Counted from the first letter of the stretch, positions 1 through 9,436 are shown. The stretch is 64,000 nt of DNA from NBLH01 sp050296515 (GCA_050296515.1 JBNKRJ010000067.1:1-64000), one strand, 5' to 3'. The notes: generated by a model not told the origin, from the letters alone. A program made the numbers and translations.

Positions 1-138
1 CGAAGTGATCTCATGAGCGAAGCGAATAATCGCTCTACAAAAGAATATGTTTAACCTTGCGAAGCTCATGAACTCCATATAAATAGTTTAAGAAAAGTGA
101 ATAAATATCAATTACTTAACTAAAATTTAAACAAGTGA
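1..138. repeat. Dispersed repeat A, copy 1 (inverted relative to copy 2)
   Basis: About 138 bases match the reverse complement of 38401-38543 almost base for base. Both carry the same sequence running from GATCTCATGAGC through AACATATTCTTTTG-type sequence to the TTACTTAACTAAAA edge. The repeat starts at the window edge, so it may continue to the left. No ORF crosses it. A shorter related piece lies at 46589-46628. This is seen directly; its nature as a mobile or regulatory repeat is inference. Confidence 0.8.
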
Positions 139-147
139 AAATAGATA

Positions 148-195
148 AGTAAAAAGTTTGTTACTTTCATCTTTTAACTTTGCAAACTTTTTACT
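148..195 (-). terminator. Inverted repeat downstream of gcdH
   Basis: AGTAAAAAGTTTG (148-160) and CAAACTTTTTACT (183-195) are exact reverse complements separated by 22 bases. They sit just beyond the stop of the minus-strand acyl-CoA dehydrogenase at 205, where a terminator is expected. The stem is AT-rich, so strength is uncertain. Confidence 0.5.
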
Positions 196-204
196 TTGAA
201 CTTT

Positions 205-1368
205 CTACTTAAAAGCAGCTATCCCGGTAATATCCATTCCTGTAATCAGCAAATGAATATCATGTGTGCCCTCGTAAGTAATAACTGATTCCAGGTTCAT
301 CATGTGCCGCATTATTGGATAATCTCCTGTAATTCCCATAGCACCTAAAATCTGTCTTGTTTCACGTGCAACATTCAATGCCATTTCTACATTGTTGCGT
401 TTTGCCATTGATATTTGGGCAGGTGTAGCCTTGTTGTTATTTCTAAGCGTTCCTAAACGCCAGGCAAGCAATTGAGCTTTGGTTATTTCTGTGAGTATTT
501 CTGCCAGTTTCTTTTGTTGCAACTGAAATGAAGCAATCGGAACATTAAATTGTTTTCGTTCCAATGCATAAGTTAAAGCAGTAGTGTAACAATCGATGGC
601 TGAACCTATTGATCCCCAGGCAATTCCATATCTTGCAGAATTAAGACACATCATGGGACCTTTTAAGCCTTGTATACCATGAAAAATGTTTTCTTCTGGT
701 ATAACTACATTATCAAACACTAATTCGCCCGTTAAAGAGGCTCTTAATGACCATTTTTTTGATATTTCCGGTGCAGAAAAGCCCTTCATATCTTTTTCAA
801 CAATTACACCTCTTATTTTTCCTTCATCATCTTTAGCCCAAACTACAGCAATATCAGCAATAGGAGAGTTGGTAATCCACAATTTAGCTCCGTTTAGAAT
901 GTAATTACCATTTTGTTTACTCAACCGGGTTTCCATGTTTCCCGGATCTGAACCATGATTTGGCTCTGTTAAACCAAAACATCCAATCATTTCACCAGTT
1001 GCCAGCTTTGGCAAATATCTTTTTTTCTGCTCCTCATTCCCAAAATAGTAAATTGGATACATCACCAGGGAACTTTGAACTGATGCCGAAGATCGAATTG
1101 AAGAATCACCAGCTTCCAGTTCCTGCATAATTAATCCGTATGAGATTTGGTCCAATCCTGCACCACCATATTCCTCTGGAATGAATGGCCCCAGCAAGCC
1201 TAAATCTCCCATTTCTTTCATTAAATGCTCAGGATATCTATGGTTCTGAGCATAATCATCAATAATTGGTTTCACATTTCTTTTCACCCAATCTTTTACC
1301 GAGTCCCTGATAAGTTTCTGATCATCAGTTAATAAATCATCAATTTTGTAATAGTCTACTATTTCCAT
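205..1368 (-). CDS. gcdH: Glutaryl-CoA dehydrogenase (acyl-CoA dehydrogenase family)
   Basis: FAD-dependent enzyme that oxidises and decarboxylates glutaryl-CoA to crotonyl-CoA in lysine/tryptophan breakdown; cytosolic. The 387 residues contain the signature stretches of this subfamily: SVQSSLVMYPIY near residue 95, GCFGLTEPNHGSDPGNMETR near 130, SARYGIAWG near 245, and the C-terminal TYEGTHDIHLLITG with the catalytic Glu at about 366. These resemble human GCDH much more than short-chain acyl-CoA dehydrogenases. Length is normal and it ends at the usual C-terminus. It is monocistronic, divergent from the DUF4271 gene, and followed by an inverted repeat. Family is certain; substrate is very likely. 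Confidence 0.93.
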   Translation of the reverse strand: MEIVDYYKIDDLLTDDQKLIRDSVKDWVKRNVKPIIDDYAQNHRYPEHLMKEMGDLGLLGPFIPEEYGGAGLDQISYGLIMQELEAGDSSIRSSASVQSSLVMYPIYYFGNEEQKKRYLPKLATGEMIGCFGLTEPNHGSDPGNMETRLSKQNGNYILNGAKLWITNSPIADIAVVWAKDDEGKIRGVIVEKDMKGFSAPEISKKWSLRASLTGELVFDNVVIPEENIFHGIQGLKGPMMCLNSARYGIAWGSIGSAIDCYTTALTYALERKQFNVPIASFQLQQKKLAEILTEITKAQLLAWRLGTLRNNNKATPAQISMAKRNNVEMALNVARETRQILGAMGITGDYPIMRHMMNLESVITYEGTHDIHLLITGMDITGIAAFK

Positions 1369-1613
1369 GTCTTAATTGGTTTCTATGAGTGTATTCCTTA
1401 AAATTTAAATATATTTTTCGTCTTGATCTGTTCATTTACCATTGATGTGTTTTGCTAATTGCAAATTTCCAACGCCTGGCATAACAAATGTATATTTTTT
1501 CCATTATTTCTTAATTATTTTAATGGAAGGCATGCAAAAATTTCAGATTATCAATTTCTTTTATCAAATTTGAAGTCGCTGAAATGTTTTTATTGTTTCG
1601 TTGTAATTTGAAA

Positions 1614-2507
1614 ATGAGCAACTTATACCAAAATCAATACCCTCAATATACTGTTGATTCTACGTCTTACATTTATTCAAATGCAGGAAAAGATGTCCCA
1701 TTGGCTGATTATTTTCTGAATTTTAAATTTTTGAACTCAGAACATCTGGATAGTATTTCTCCTGCAGCAGGAAAACTTACTACCGAAATCCTTGAAAAAA
1801 GTAAGGAATCGAAACCTGCAATTAGTTTGCAGTATACCGATGGTGTGTTGTTTCTGTTATTAGCATTGCTTTCGTTGGTTGCGTTTGTTCGAATTTCTGG
1901 GAAGAATTATTTACACCGAATATTTACTTCAATTATTAACTTCTCTTATTCAAACTCTTTTTTTAAGGAGAAAAATCTTGCTTATACCTTGAGCAACAAT
2001 GTATTAATGATTGTATTTTATGTTTCTTCAGGTCTTTTTTTAAGTGTATCTGCCCAGTATTTTCATTTTCCTGATTTAGTTCCTGGTAAGTGGGAAGAGC
2101 TTCTATTTCTTACAATTTTTACGATAGTTTCAGTTATTATTTACAAAGTGGTTTATCGTTTATTGGGATTAATTGCCGGATATTATACCGAAACTTCCGA
2201 ATTTTTATTCTTTTTTGCTAACTCTCTAAAAATATTAGGGATTGCTTATGTTATTTTACTTTTTGGTTCATTTTTTACTACAAACACTAGTAAAAGCATT
2301 TTTATTTACACAGGTATTTTTTTGACGATTTTCATGTTTTTTGTCAAATTTTATAGAATTTTAGTAATATTTTTCAGAAATCGATTTTCGTTATATTATA
2401 TGATTTTGTACTTTTGTGCCCTTGAAATTATACCTGTAATACTGCTTTTAAAAATTTTTGCACTAATAAAAAACGAAGAATTCTCTTTCATTAACTTATT
2501 GGTTTAA
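1614..2507 (+). CDS. DUF4271 integral membrane protein
   Basis: A protein of about 297 residues with an N-terminal soluble part of about 75 residues, followed by some six hydrophobic segments from residue 80 to the end. It matches what is known of DUF4271, a Bacteroidota membrane family of unknown function usually encoded directly before hemD, as here. The ORF is open from 1584, but the internal ATG at 1614 is a more natural start because the first ten codons look like untranslated leader. It lies 33 bases before hemD, so the two are probably co-transcribed. Confidence 0.8.
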   Translation: MSNLYQNQYPQYTVDSTSYIYSNAGKDVPLADYFLNFKFLNSEHLDSISPAAGKLTTEILEKSKESKPAISLQYTDGVLFLLLALLSLVAFVRISGKNYLHRIFTSIINFSYSNSFFKEKNLAYTLSNNVLMIVFYVSSGLFLSVSAQYFHFPDLVPGKWEELLFLTIFTIVSVIIYKVVYRLLGLIAGYYTETSEFLFFFANSLKILGIAYVILLFGSFFTTNTSKSIFIYTGIFLTIFMFFVKFYRILVIFFRNRFSLYYMILYFCALEIIPVILLLKIFALIKNEEFSFINLLV

Positions 2508-2540
2508 AATTTGTGGTACAGGTAACATACAGAATTTCAG

Positions 2541-3311
2541 ATGAGTATGAACCAAAACATTTCGGGCGTGAAAATTAAAAAGATTCTTGTATCGCAACCA
2601 AAACCTGAGAATGATCGATCGCCGTACTTCGAACTTGCCAAAAAGAAAGATCTAAAAATTGATTTCCGACCATTTATTCAAGTTGAAGGGGTTTCTGCAA
2701 AGGAATTCAGACAACAAAAGGTATCTATTTTAGACCACACTGGCGTAATTTTTACTAGTAGAACGGCTGTTGACCATTATTTCAGGGTAGCTAAAGAATT
2801 GAAATTAACAATTCCTGAAACCATGAAGTATTTCTGTATTAACGAAGCTACTGCATTTTATTTGCAAAAGTACATTGTTTACAGAAAACGTAAGATTTTT
2901 TATGGTAAAGGAAAATTTGATGATTTGATTGAAGTGCTTACCAAGCACAAAGATGAGAAGTTTCTTGTTCCTTTGTCAGATATCCATAAACAGGATATCC
3001 CAAGGAAATTGAAAAAAAGTAAATTTAAATTCACTAAAGCAATCTTGTACAAAACTGTTAGTAGTGATTTATCTGATTTGGCAGATGTAAATTACGATAT
3101 ATTAGTATTTTACAGTCCATCAGGGATTAAATCATTATTGCAGAATTTTCCTGATTTTGAACAAAATGAAACAAAAATTGCCTCTTTCGGTCAAAGTACC
3201 GCAAAGGCTGTTAAAGATGCTGGCTTACGTCTTGATATTCAAGCACCTATGCCAAAGGCACCTTCAATGACAATGGCTATAGAATCGTTTATTGATAAAC
3301 ACGATAAATAA
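2541..3311 (+). CDS. hemD: Uroporphyrinogen-III synthase
   Basis: Cyclises hydroxymethylbilane to uroporphyrinogen III in haem and tetrapyrrole synthesis. The 256 residues show the loosely conserved two-lobe HemD pattern: IKKILVSQPKPE at the N-terminus, GVIFTSRTAVDHYF near residue 70, DILVFYSPSGIKSLLQNF near 190, and IASFGQSTAKAVKDAGLRLDIQAP near 215 with a C-terminal helix. Placement after DUF4271 and before rnpA is the standard Bacteroidota arrangement. It is followed by a strong hairpin terminator. Confidence 0.88.
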   Translation: MSMNQNISGVKIKKILVSQPKPENDRSPYFELAKKKDLKIDFRPFIQVEGVSAKEFRQQKVSILDHTGVIFTSRTAVDHYFRVAKELKLTIPETMKYFCINEATAFYLQKYIVYRKRKIFYGKGKFDDLIEVLTKHKDEKFLVPLSDIHKQDIPRKLKKSKFKFTKAILYKTVSSDLSDLADVNYDILVFYSPSGIKSLLQNFPDFEQNETKIASFGQSTAKAVKDAGLRLDIQAPMPKAPSMTMAIESFIDKHDK

Positions 3312-3330
3312 GGATTTAATCCTTTTAAAA

Positions 3331-3361
3331 AAATAAGGGGCTCTTTGCCCCTTATTTTTTT
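3331..3361 (+). terminator. Rho-independent terminator after hemD
   Basis: AATAAGGGG and CCCCTTATT form a nine-pair stem with a short loop, followed by an uninterrupted run of T. It ends the DUF4271-hemD unit and separates it from rnpA. Confidence 0.9.
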
Positions 3362-3405
3362 GTACTCTCCTTATTTTAACCCAAATTTGTTTTTTTATCA
3401 TTACA

Positions 3406-3801
3406 ATGGACAATAGTTATCCAAAAAAAGAAAAGCTGTGCAGTAAGAATCTCATTGACAGGTTGTTTTCTGATGCAAAATCCGTTTATAGTTTTCCGTT
3501 AAAGATTTTTTGGATAATCGAAAAATTACCCGAGGAAGTTCCTGTACAATCAACTGTTACAGCTTCTAAACGAAAATTTAAACGGGCAGTCAAACGAAAT
3601 TTGTTAAAGCGCAGAATGCGTGAAGCTTTTCGGCTAAATAAACATAATTTGTATGCCACATTAAATTCAAACAACCAGCAAATAGCTATGATGGTTATTT
3701 ATAATCACTCAGAAATTTTGCCCTTTAGCGAGATTGATCGAGCAATGAAAAATGGTCTTGATAAAATAGTTAATTTATTGATTAATAATAGTTTACCCTA
3801 A
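3406..3801 (+). CDS. rnpA: Ribonuclease P protein component
   Basis: Protein subunit that assists the RNase P RNA in removing 5' leaders from tRNA precursors. The 131 residues include the conserved RNA-binding region KRKFKRAVKRNLLKRRMREA (about residues 58-77), containing the RNR signature, and an N-terminal YPKKEKLCSKNLIDRLF typical of the family. The length is usual. In many relatives yidD follows rnpA. Here the next gene is an EthD-like protein and no yidD is visible before the S41 protease. Confidence 0.92.
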   Translation: MDNSYPKKEKLCSKNLIDRLFSDAKSVYSFPLKIFWIIEKLPEEVPVQSTVTASKRKFKRAVKRNLLKRRMREAFRLNKHNLYATLNSNNQQIAMMVIYNHSEILPFSEIDRAMKNGLDKIVNLLINNSLP

Positions 3802-3812
3802 ATTTATATTTT

Positions 3813-4115
3813 ATGATTCGAGTTTTAGTTTTATATCCTAAAGGAGCTAATGATAAGTTCGACTTTGATTATTATAAGAATAATCATTTAAAACTTGTAA
3901 AAGAACTACTTAATCCTGTTAAAATTGAAATTGATAAAGGAATAAGTAATCCTGAGATACCAACTCCCTATTATGCAGTTACTCATATGATTTTTAACAG
4001 CATAGAAGAGCTTGCAACAAAATATGCTGAGTTTGGAAAGGAACTAATTGATGATAAGGATCAATTCACTAATATTCAGATCATTACTCAAATAAGTGAT
4101 ATTATTGAGGTTTAA
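3813..4115 (+). CDS. EthD family protein
   Basis: A 100-residue protein starting MIRVLVLYPKGANDKFDFDYYKNNH and containing PYYAVTHMIF, the pattern of the ferredoxin-like (alpha/beta barrel dimer) EthD family. Members are small and often attached to oxidation or degradation pathways, but no specific reaction can be assigned. It starts 11 bases after rnpA, so it is probably in the same transcript. Family call is good; function unknown. Confidence 0.75.
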   Translation: MIRVLVLYPKGANDKFDFDYYKNNHLKLVKELLNPVKIEIDKGISNPEIPTPYYAVTHMIFNSIEELATKYAEFGKELIDDKDQFTNIQIITQISDIIEV

Positions 4116-4894
4116 CTATTCATTTATTATCTAATTAATGGTTAAAACCCTGCAATTTATTGCAGCTACTTTAGTTTCTATGAATCTTTATTGTGACCGA
4201 AGACCGAAGCCGGAAGACCGAAGTTAGGTAAAGAATCTGCACCTCTTTTTCTTCAGTCTTCTGTCTTCGGACTTCCGTCCAAATCTTTGTCGAATTTCAT
4301 TCGAGTTTTAAACCTATGTATTTTCAATGCATAGTGGTTTATTTTTTCGGTGCCTGCAAGTTGTATCTCTTGGATATTTACCAAGAGGTAATCAAATTTT
4401 CCTGTTGATTTACGGAAATATTGTAGCACTATCTCCTTTCCATTATTTCTATTTGAGCTTACCATTTGTATGCTATAGTAGCTAAGTATGTATTTATTTT
4501 ATAATTCTTCCACTTTTATTTATTTAATTCTATTATTCAAAACCAAATCTACAGTTACTCATTCCTTCTTTATAATCTTCTTATAATTCTGCTATAAATT
4601 TTGATTATTTGTTGTTTTTTATTTAAAAAATATCAGGTATACAATTACTCTGGAATTTTTTTAAAAAAAAGATTACAATATTTGTTAAAGAAATCATATT
4701 TTTTTCTTTTATTTAGCATGATATTTGTTATATTTATGTCGTGTAATTCAATGAAAATCAATTAAATATACTTTTGTTTTTCTTAATTTAAGGTATACAA
4801 ATTCTAAATTATATTTTTGATTTTATTTCTAATGTTCAAGGATTACATTTTAGTTTTAAATTTTGATTATCAAATAGATAAAATATATTGCTTT
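4116..4894. other. AT-rich intergenic region with a GACCGAAG inverted repeat
   Basis: About 780 bases without a supported gene. It holds repeated GACCGAAG-type octamers (4195-4225) facing a near reverse complement (4250-4280), described separately. A minus-strand 70-codon ORF (4253-4465) overlaps it; its sequence looks partly protein-like but it has no neighbour, promoter or recognisable domain, so it is not called. The rest is very AT-rich and precedes the S41 protease. Confidence 0.6.
4193..4280. repeat. Imperfect inverted repeat of GACCGAAG units
   Basis: The left arm has tandem GACCGAAG units with a CCGGAAGACCGAAG variant. The right arm reads CTTCAGTCTTCTGTCTTCGG and is close to its reverse complement, so transcripts of either strand could fold. 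A related GACCGAAGACAGGTGC string occurs alone at 50788. Seen in sequence; role unknown. Confidence 0.6.
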
Positions 4895-6562
4895 ATGAAA
4901 AAGTTGAACTTTTTACGAAGCTGGCGTTCAATAATTATTGCGGGTACAATTTCTGTGTTCTCAATTGTATTTATAGCTTTTGATGATACCGATGATTTTG
5001 AGCTTGCAAAGAACATGGATATCTATCATACCTTGATGCGTGAACTGAGATTATTCTATGTAGATGATTTTGAAATCCCAAAAGCCTTCCAGCGTAGCAT
5101 TGATGAAATGCTGGCATCACTTGATCCTTATACCGTTTATTATCCTGAATCTGAAATTGAGGAATTTCGGTTTATGACCACAGGCCAATATGGAGGAATA
5201 GGAGCTTTAATGCGTTCTGAGGCTGATAAAATAATCATTGAAGAAATTTATGAAAATTATCCTGCTGATAAAGCTGGTTTTAAAGTAGGTGATATCATTA
5301 CCCGGGTAGGAGATCAGGAAGCCAATAATAAAAATTATGACGACATTAGTGTTTTAATGAAAGGCCCTCCTGATACCGAAATAGACATTACAGTTTTCAG
5401 ACCATCTGAGAAAAAGGAAATTAAGAAAACATTAATTCGTGAGCGAATTCAGGTCGAAAATGTTCCTTATTTTGGAATGCTTAAAGACAATACTGGTTAT
5501 ATTAAGCTTACAGGTTTTACTCAAACTGCATATATTGAAGTAAAAGAGGCATTGGCTTCTTTAAAAGAACAGAATGCCGATAAAATAATTTTGGATTTAA
5601 GAGGTAATCCTGGAGGTCTTTTGATTGAGGCTGTTAAAATTGTAAGCCTTTTTGTACCACCTGGAACCAATGTTGTTAGTACAAAGGGAAAAGTTAAGCA
5701 GTGGAATCATGAGTTTAAAACATCTACTCCTCCTGTTGATACTCAAATTCCTGTAGCTGTTTTAGTTAGCCGGAATTCTGCATCAGCTTCAGAAATAGTT
5801 TCGGGTGCGCTTCAGGATCTGGATCGCGCTGTAATTGTGGGTGAAAGAACTTATGGAAAAGGACTTGTTCAAACTACTCGTGATTTAAGTTATAACGCCA
5901 AATTAAAAGTAACTACAGCCAAATACTATATCCCTAGCGGACGTTGCATTCAGGCATTGGATTACACTCATCGTAATCCAGATGGCAGCGTGGGTTACAT
6001 TCCTGATTCTTTAATTTCTGAATTTCATACTTCAAGTGGAAGAAAAGTATATGATGGTGGCGGTGTAATGCCTGATATTAAAGTTGCAGAATCGGATGTT
6101 AGTCCTATAGCTCAGCATTTATACATTAACATGGTTATTTTTGATTTTGCAACAAGCTACAACGCTAAAAATAAGGAAATTGCGGAAGCAGGAAGCTTTG
6201 CATTGAGTGATGAAGAATTTAATGAATTCATAGATTTTGCTGTTTCCCGAAATATTTCGTTTAAAACCGAAACTGAAAAGGATTTAGATGAGTTAATTGA
6301 AACCTCTAAGAAGGAAAAATATTATAAAAAAGTGCAAGCCGAGATTGAAGCACTAAAAAAAGGATTGCAACACAATATGCGCCAAGACATATTATATTTT
6401 AAAGACGATATTAAGAGATTGCTGGAAAAAGAAATTGCGAAGCGTTATTATTACCGAAAGGGCGAAATTTTAAATAACCTGAAAAATGGTGAAAGTGTTG
6501 AAAAAGCAATTGAAGTTTTAGAGAACAAAGATAAATATAACTCCCTACTGAAGCCCAAATAG
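4895..6562 (+). CDS. S41 family C-terminal processing peptidase
   Basis: Periplasmic serine protease of the CtpA/Prc type. With the start at the ATG at 4895 (MKKLNFLRSW, then a hydrophobic anchor) it is 555 residues. Upstream in-frame codons to 4817 look like leader. A PDZ domain follows (GQYGGIGALM to PADKAGFKVGDIITRVGD), then the catalytic core: LDLRGNPGGLL, the nucleophile Ser within SRNSASASEIVSGALQDL, and the Lys within ERTYGKGLVQ. A C-terminal helical extension of about 130 residues is rich in Lys and Glu. The catalytic Ser/Lys pair is intact. It is followed by a hairpin terminator. Confidence 0.92.
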   Translation: MKKLNFLRSWRSIIIAGTISVFSIVFIAFDDTDDFELAKNMDIYHTLMRELRLFYVDDFEIPKAFQRSIDEMLASLDPYTVYYPESEIEEFRFMTTGQYGGIGALMRSEADKIIIEEIYENYPADKAGFKVGDIITRVGDQEANNKNYDDISVLMKGPPDTEIDITVFRPSEKKEIKKTLIRERIQVENVPYFGMLKDNTGYIKLTGFTQTAYIEVKEALASLKEQNADKIILDLRGNPGGLLIEAVKIVSLFVPPGTNVVSTKGKVKQWNHEFKTSTPPVDTQIPVAVLVSRNSASASEIVSGALQDLDRAVIVGERTYGKGLVQTTRDLSYNAKLKVTTAKYYIPSGRCIQALDYTHRNPDGSVGYIPDSLISEFHTSSGRKVYDGGGVMPDIKVAESDVSPIAQHLYINMVIFDFATSYNAKNKEIAEAGSFALSDEEFNEFIDFAVSRNISFKTETEKDLDELIETSKKEKYYKKVQAEIEALKKGLQHNMRQDILYFKDDIKRLLEKEIAKRYYYRKGEILNNLKNGESVEKAIEVLENKDKYNSLLKPK

Positions 6563-6589
6563 ACGAATCTAATTGATGGCTTATCCTAA

Positions 6590-6617
6590 AGAGTGCTCAG
6601 TAGAGTGCTCTTTTTTT
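6590..6617 (+). terminator. Terminator after the S41 protease gene
   Basis: AGAGTGCTC-AGTA-GAGTGCTCT pairs as a nine-base stem with two G-U pairs, followed by seven T. It overlaps the last codons of the converging minus-strand LytTR gene. Confidence 0.75.
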
Positions 6618-7336
6618 AATCTAAAAACTTTCCGTAATTAAGTGCTTTAAAAACCTCTTTTTTGTAACTGGGGCCAATAGGAAACTCTTTTTCTTCGATA
6701 TAAATTGAATGAGCTGTAAACTTAGTGATGTACTTTTTGTTTACAATATATGAGCGGTGAATCCTGATAAATTCAATATCTGAGAGCATTTTCTCTATCG
6801 AGGTTATTGTGTACCTAATTGTTATCTTTTGATTAGAGCTGTGAAATCTTTACATAATCACTAATACTTTCAATAAAATGGATGTTGTTGGTGAGTATTT
6901 TGTGCACCTGGTTTTTTTCTCTCACATAGATAAAACTTTCCTCACTATTACCAGCATGAAAACTTATATCAGAAGATGCTGTTGCTGAATCAAAATACTT
7001 GTTTATTGCTTGCATAAAGCGGTCAAATGAAATTGGCTTGAGCAAATAATCCAGAACATTTAGCTCATAACCTTCCAGAGCATATTCTCTGTATGCTGTA
7101 GTTAAGATTATCTTTGGAGGATTATTTAAATTCTTAATAAGGTCGGTCCCTTTCATTTCTGGCATATGTATATCAAGAAACATTATGTCAACTTTTGTTT
7201 CACGAAGAAAATTGTATACCTCAAATGCATTTTTGCAGGTTCCAACAAGTTCGAGCTGTTCGATTTTATTAAGGTGATTTTCAATAACTTCTACAGCAAG
7301 CGGTTCATCATCAACTATCAGGCATTTTATTTTCAT
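6616..7336 (-). pseudogene. LytTR-type response regulator, frameshifted
   Basis: Read from the ATG at 7336, the protein has a normal receiver domain (VDDEP, phospho-acceptor Asp about 55 in FLDIHMPEM, TTAYREYALEGYELNVLDYLLKP). It enters the LytTR DNA-binding domain at FIESISDYVKIS and then hits a stop at 6833. Skipping one base near 6841 restores the missing frame, which reads SNQKITIRYTITSIEKML, then FIRIHRSYIVNKKYI, and ends at 6616 with the expected length of about 240. The result is either a real one-base insertion that removes DNA binding or a sequencing error. It pairs with the sensor kinase 25 bases upstream. Confidence 0.85.
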
Positions 7337-7361
7337 TGTGTTTTGTTTACTGCATAAAAAA

Positions 7362-8435
7362 TCACTTTTCAGATTTAGAGAAGAGGCTTTTACATTTAAT
7401 ATTCAGGTAGACTTTAAACGATTTTTCCTTCTTTTCTATTTTTAATTCGTGCATATTGGGATACTGTAAAGCCAGTTGTCGTTTCACATTTTTCAAGCCA
7501 ATTCCGGCTTTATTGTTTTCTTCCTTTTCACGTGGAACCGTGTTTTCAACTTTCAAAATCACACAAGCATCTTCAATATCTATTTTGATTTTAATTTTGG
7601 GATTAGCCCTGTCTACACTGGCTCCATGTTTAAAGGCATTTTCAACAAATGGAAATAATATCAAAGGAGCTACATCAATCGAGTTAGGATCTCCATTTAC
7701 TTCATAATCAAGCTCTAATCTATCTCCGTATCTGATTTTTTCTAATTCAATATAACTCTCAAGTATACCTAACTCTTTTTCAAGTTTTACCGTTTCTGTA
7801 TTCGAATGATAAATCATGTAATCAAGTAGATTTGAGAGCCTAAGAACCACATCAGAAGCTTCACCTGAATTTTTTAAGGTTAAGGCATATAAATTGTTCA
7901 AAGTGTTAAACAAAAAATGAGGATGAATCTGTCCTTTCAAATATTTCAGTTCCGAGGCAAGTTTTTCCTTTTCAAGCTGAACCTTGTATTGCTGGTCCTG
8001 GTACCACCATTTAAATAGTTTAAATATCATTGCTGTTAGTGGTATTCCATAATTTCCAATAATGAAAACAAATATTTTTTTGAAATAAATAATTGGGTAT
8101 TTGTTGTAGCATGCATAGTCTTCAATGTAAATTATATTTCTGAAAACCAGCCAAATACTCCAGCCAAAAAGAAATGCATGGACTAATGTTGCAAGTATAA
8201 ATTTCCTGTACTTTCTTTTTAACAGAAAATGTGGCAACAAATAGTACAGCATGATGTAGGTAAAAAGCATTCTTACAGGCAGTAATATTGCATTTATTGA
8301 AGCTTCATTTAAATAGTCCCCTTTGCCATAACCTCCATAACTAATAACATAACCAAGATAGGTCACTATCCAGAAAAGGACGTGCCATAAGAAGCGGTAA
8401 CGAAAGATAATAGGTAATTGATTTTGCTCATTCAT
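7362..8435 (-). CDS. LytS-like sensor histidine kinase
   Basis: A 357-residue membrane kinase. Four hydrophobic segments cover about residues 12-140, then a short coiled coil leads to the His_kinase (PF06580) motif GQIHPHFLFNTLNNLYAL at about 168-185. The HATPase domain follows, with FPFVENAFKHGA as its N box and GIGLKNVKRQL as its glycine box. This family pairs with LytTR regulators, and the regulator gene follows with a 25-base gap on the same strand. No extracellular sensor domain is present; the signal is probably sensed in or near the membrane. The stimulus is unknown. Confidence 0.9.
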   Translation of the reverse strand: MNEQNQLPIIFRYRFLWHVLFWIVTYLGYVISYGGYGKGDYLNEASINAILLPVRMLFTYIMLYYLLPHFLLKRKYRKFILATLVHAFLFGWSIWLVFRNIIYIEDYACYNKYPIIYFKKIFVFIIGNYGIPLTAMIFKLFKWWYQDQQYKVQLEKEKLASELKYLKGQIHPHFLFNTLNNLYALTLKNSGEASDVVLRLSNLLDYMIYHSNTETVKLEKELGILESYIELEKIRYGDRLELDYEVNGDPNSIDVAPLILFPFVENAFKHGASVDRANPKIKIKIDIEDACVILKVENTVPREKEENNKAGIGLKNVKRQLALQYPNMHELKIEKKEKSFKVYLNIKCKSLFSKSEK

Positions 8436-9436
8436 AATGAACTCAAATTTGGTTGCAAAGTAGTTCTAAAGCGTTGTTATAAAAAATATTATCGATGAAT
8501 TTGACGACTATTTTTATAAATATCTTAGTTATTCGGACTAAATATTTTTGATTTAATTGCTAATAAATAACTGCTTGAGACTTAAATAATTTTATGAATT
8601 TATTCAATTACAGGAAAATTAATTTTGTATTATCATTATAGACAATACACAGGGATTTTACAAATTCTAAAATAGTTACTTTTTAAACCAATTCTTGCTT
8701 TTCAACAAGTTTGGTTTTGGTAAATACTACTTGTTAATTGAGGACAGCAGGTTTCTACTTGCTGCTTTTTATTTCTCATTGTGCAGATTGGAATAAGATT
8801 TGACATAATGACAATAATAATTAAAAACCTGAGATGTGCAAAGCCAATCTGATTTGATTGAAATAAGACTGAAGAATTTATAATAATTCTTACCCACAAT
8901 TAAATTTGAAACAGCTAGATTCTCTATTTTTTTGAGTTCAATTGATTTTGAAATAGCTATTTGATATTGATTTTGTATTGTTCCAAATTATTTTTATCTT
9001 TAATTACTTAGAAAACAATTTTATAAGTTAGTTTAAATGAATTATAAGTTTAATTATAATCGTATCAATTTAGAAGATATTCTTGTATAATTTATAGTAC
9101 AAATTGGTTCCAAAAAAAAATGGAAATCGTGATTTTCAACTCGATTTTAAGATAAATTTGTTTAATTAGTAATTATTTGATATATAATATATTAAGAATT
9201 GCAGATAGTTTATATTCAAATTTGTGCCTATTTGATAATAAATTAAATTAAATTCTAGATTGGAAAGTATAATTAACAATAGTTGAAAATATTAGACATT
9301 TAGAGCGATATGATTTACTTAAATAAACAGTAATTTACTAAATAATTGTATTTTTTACTTAAAGTATTTGTTTTATATAATTTTTTTTCTTTAAATTTGT
9401 CTTGAATTACATTTTTAATTAATTCTTGTTAATTGA
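8436..9436. other. 1-kb AT-rich divergent intergenic region
   Basis: No supported gene. A 65-codon minus-strand ORF (8702-8899) has no protein-like signature and was rejected. The only clear element is the promoter-like pair just before the 9437 gene, listed separately. The length is unusual for this window, so an unannotated small RNA is possible, but nothing specific was seen. Confidence 0.6.
9367..9399 (+). promoter_or_regulatory. Bacteroidota-type promoter before the SiaC cluster
   Basis: TTTG (9367-9370) is followed 21 bases later by TAAATTTG (9392-9399), matching the known Bacteroidota -33 TTTG and -7 TAnnTTTG elements at their usual spacing. It lies about 40 bases before the ATG at 9437 and is the likely start of the 9437-10267 transcript. 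Confidence 0.65.

Noticed and set aside
4253..4465. 70-codon minus-strand ORF in the spacer before the S41 protease.
   Set aside because: It overlaps the GACCGAAG repeat at its C-terminal end, has no domain, and sits alone; too weak to call.
8702..8899. 65-codon minus-strand ORF in the 1-kb gap.
   Set aside because: Composition is like translated noncoding AT-rich DNA and there is no conserved feature.
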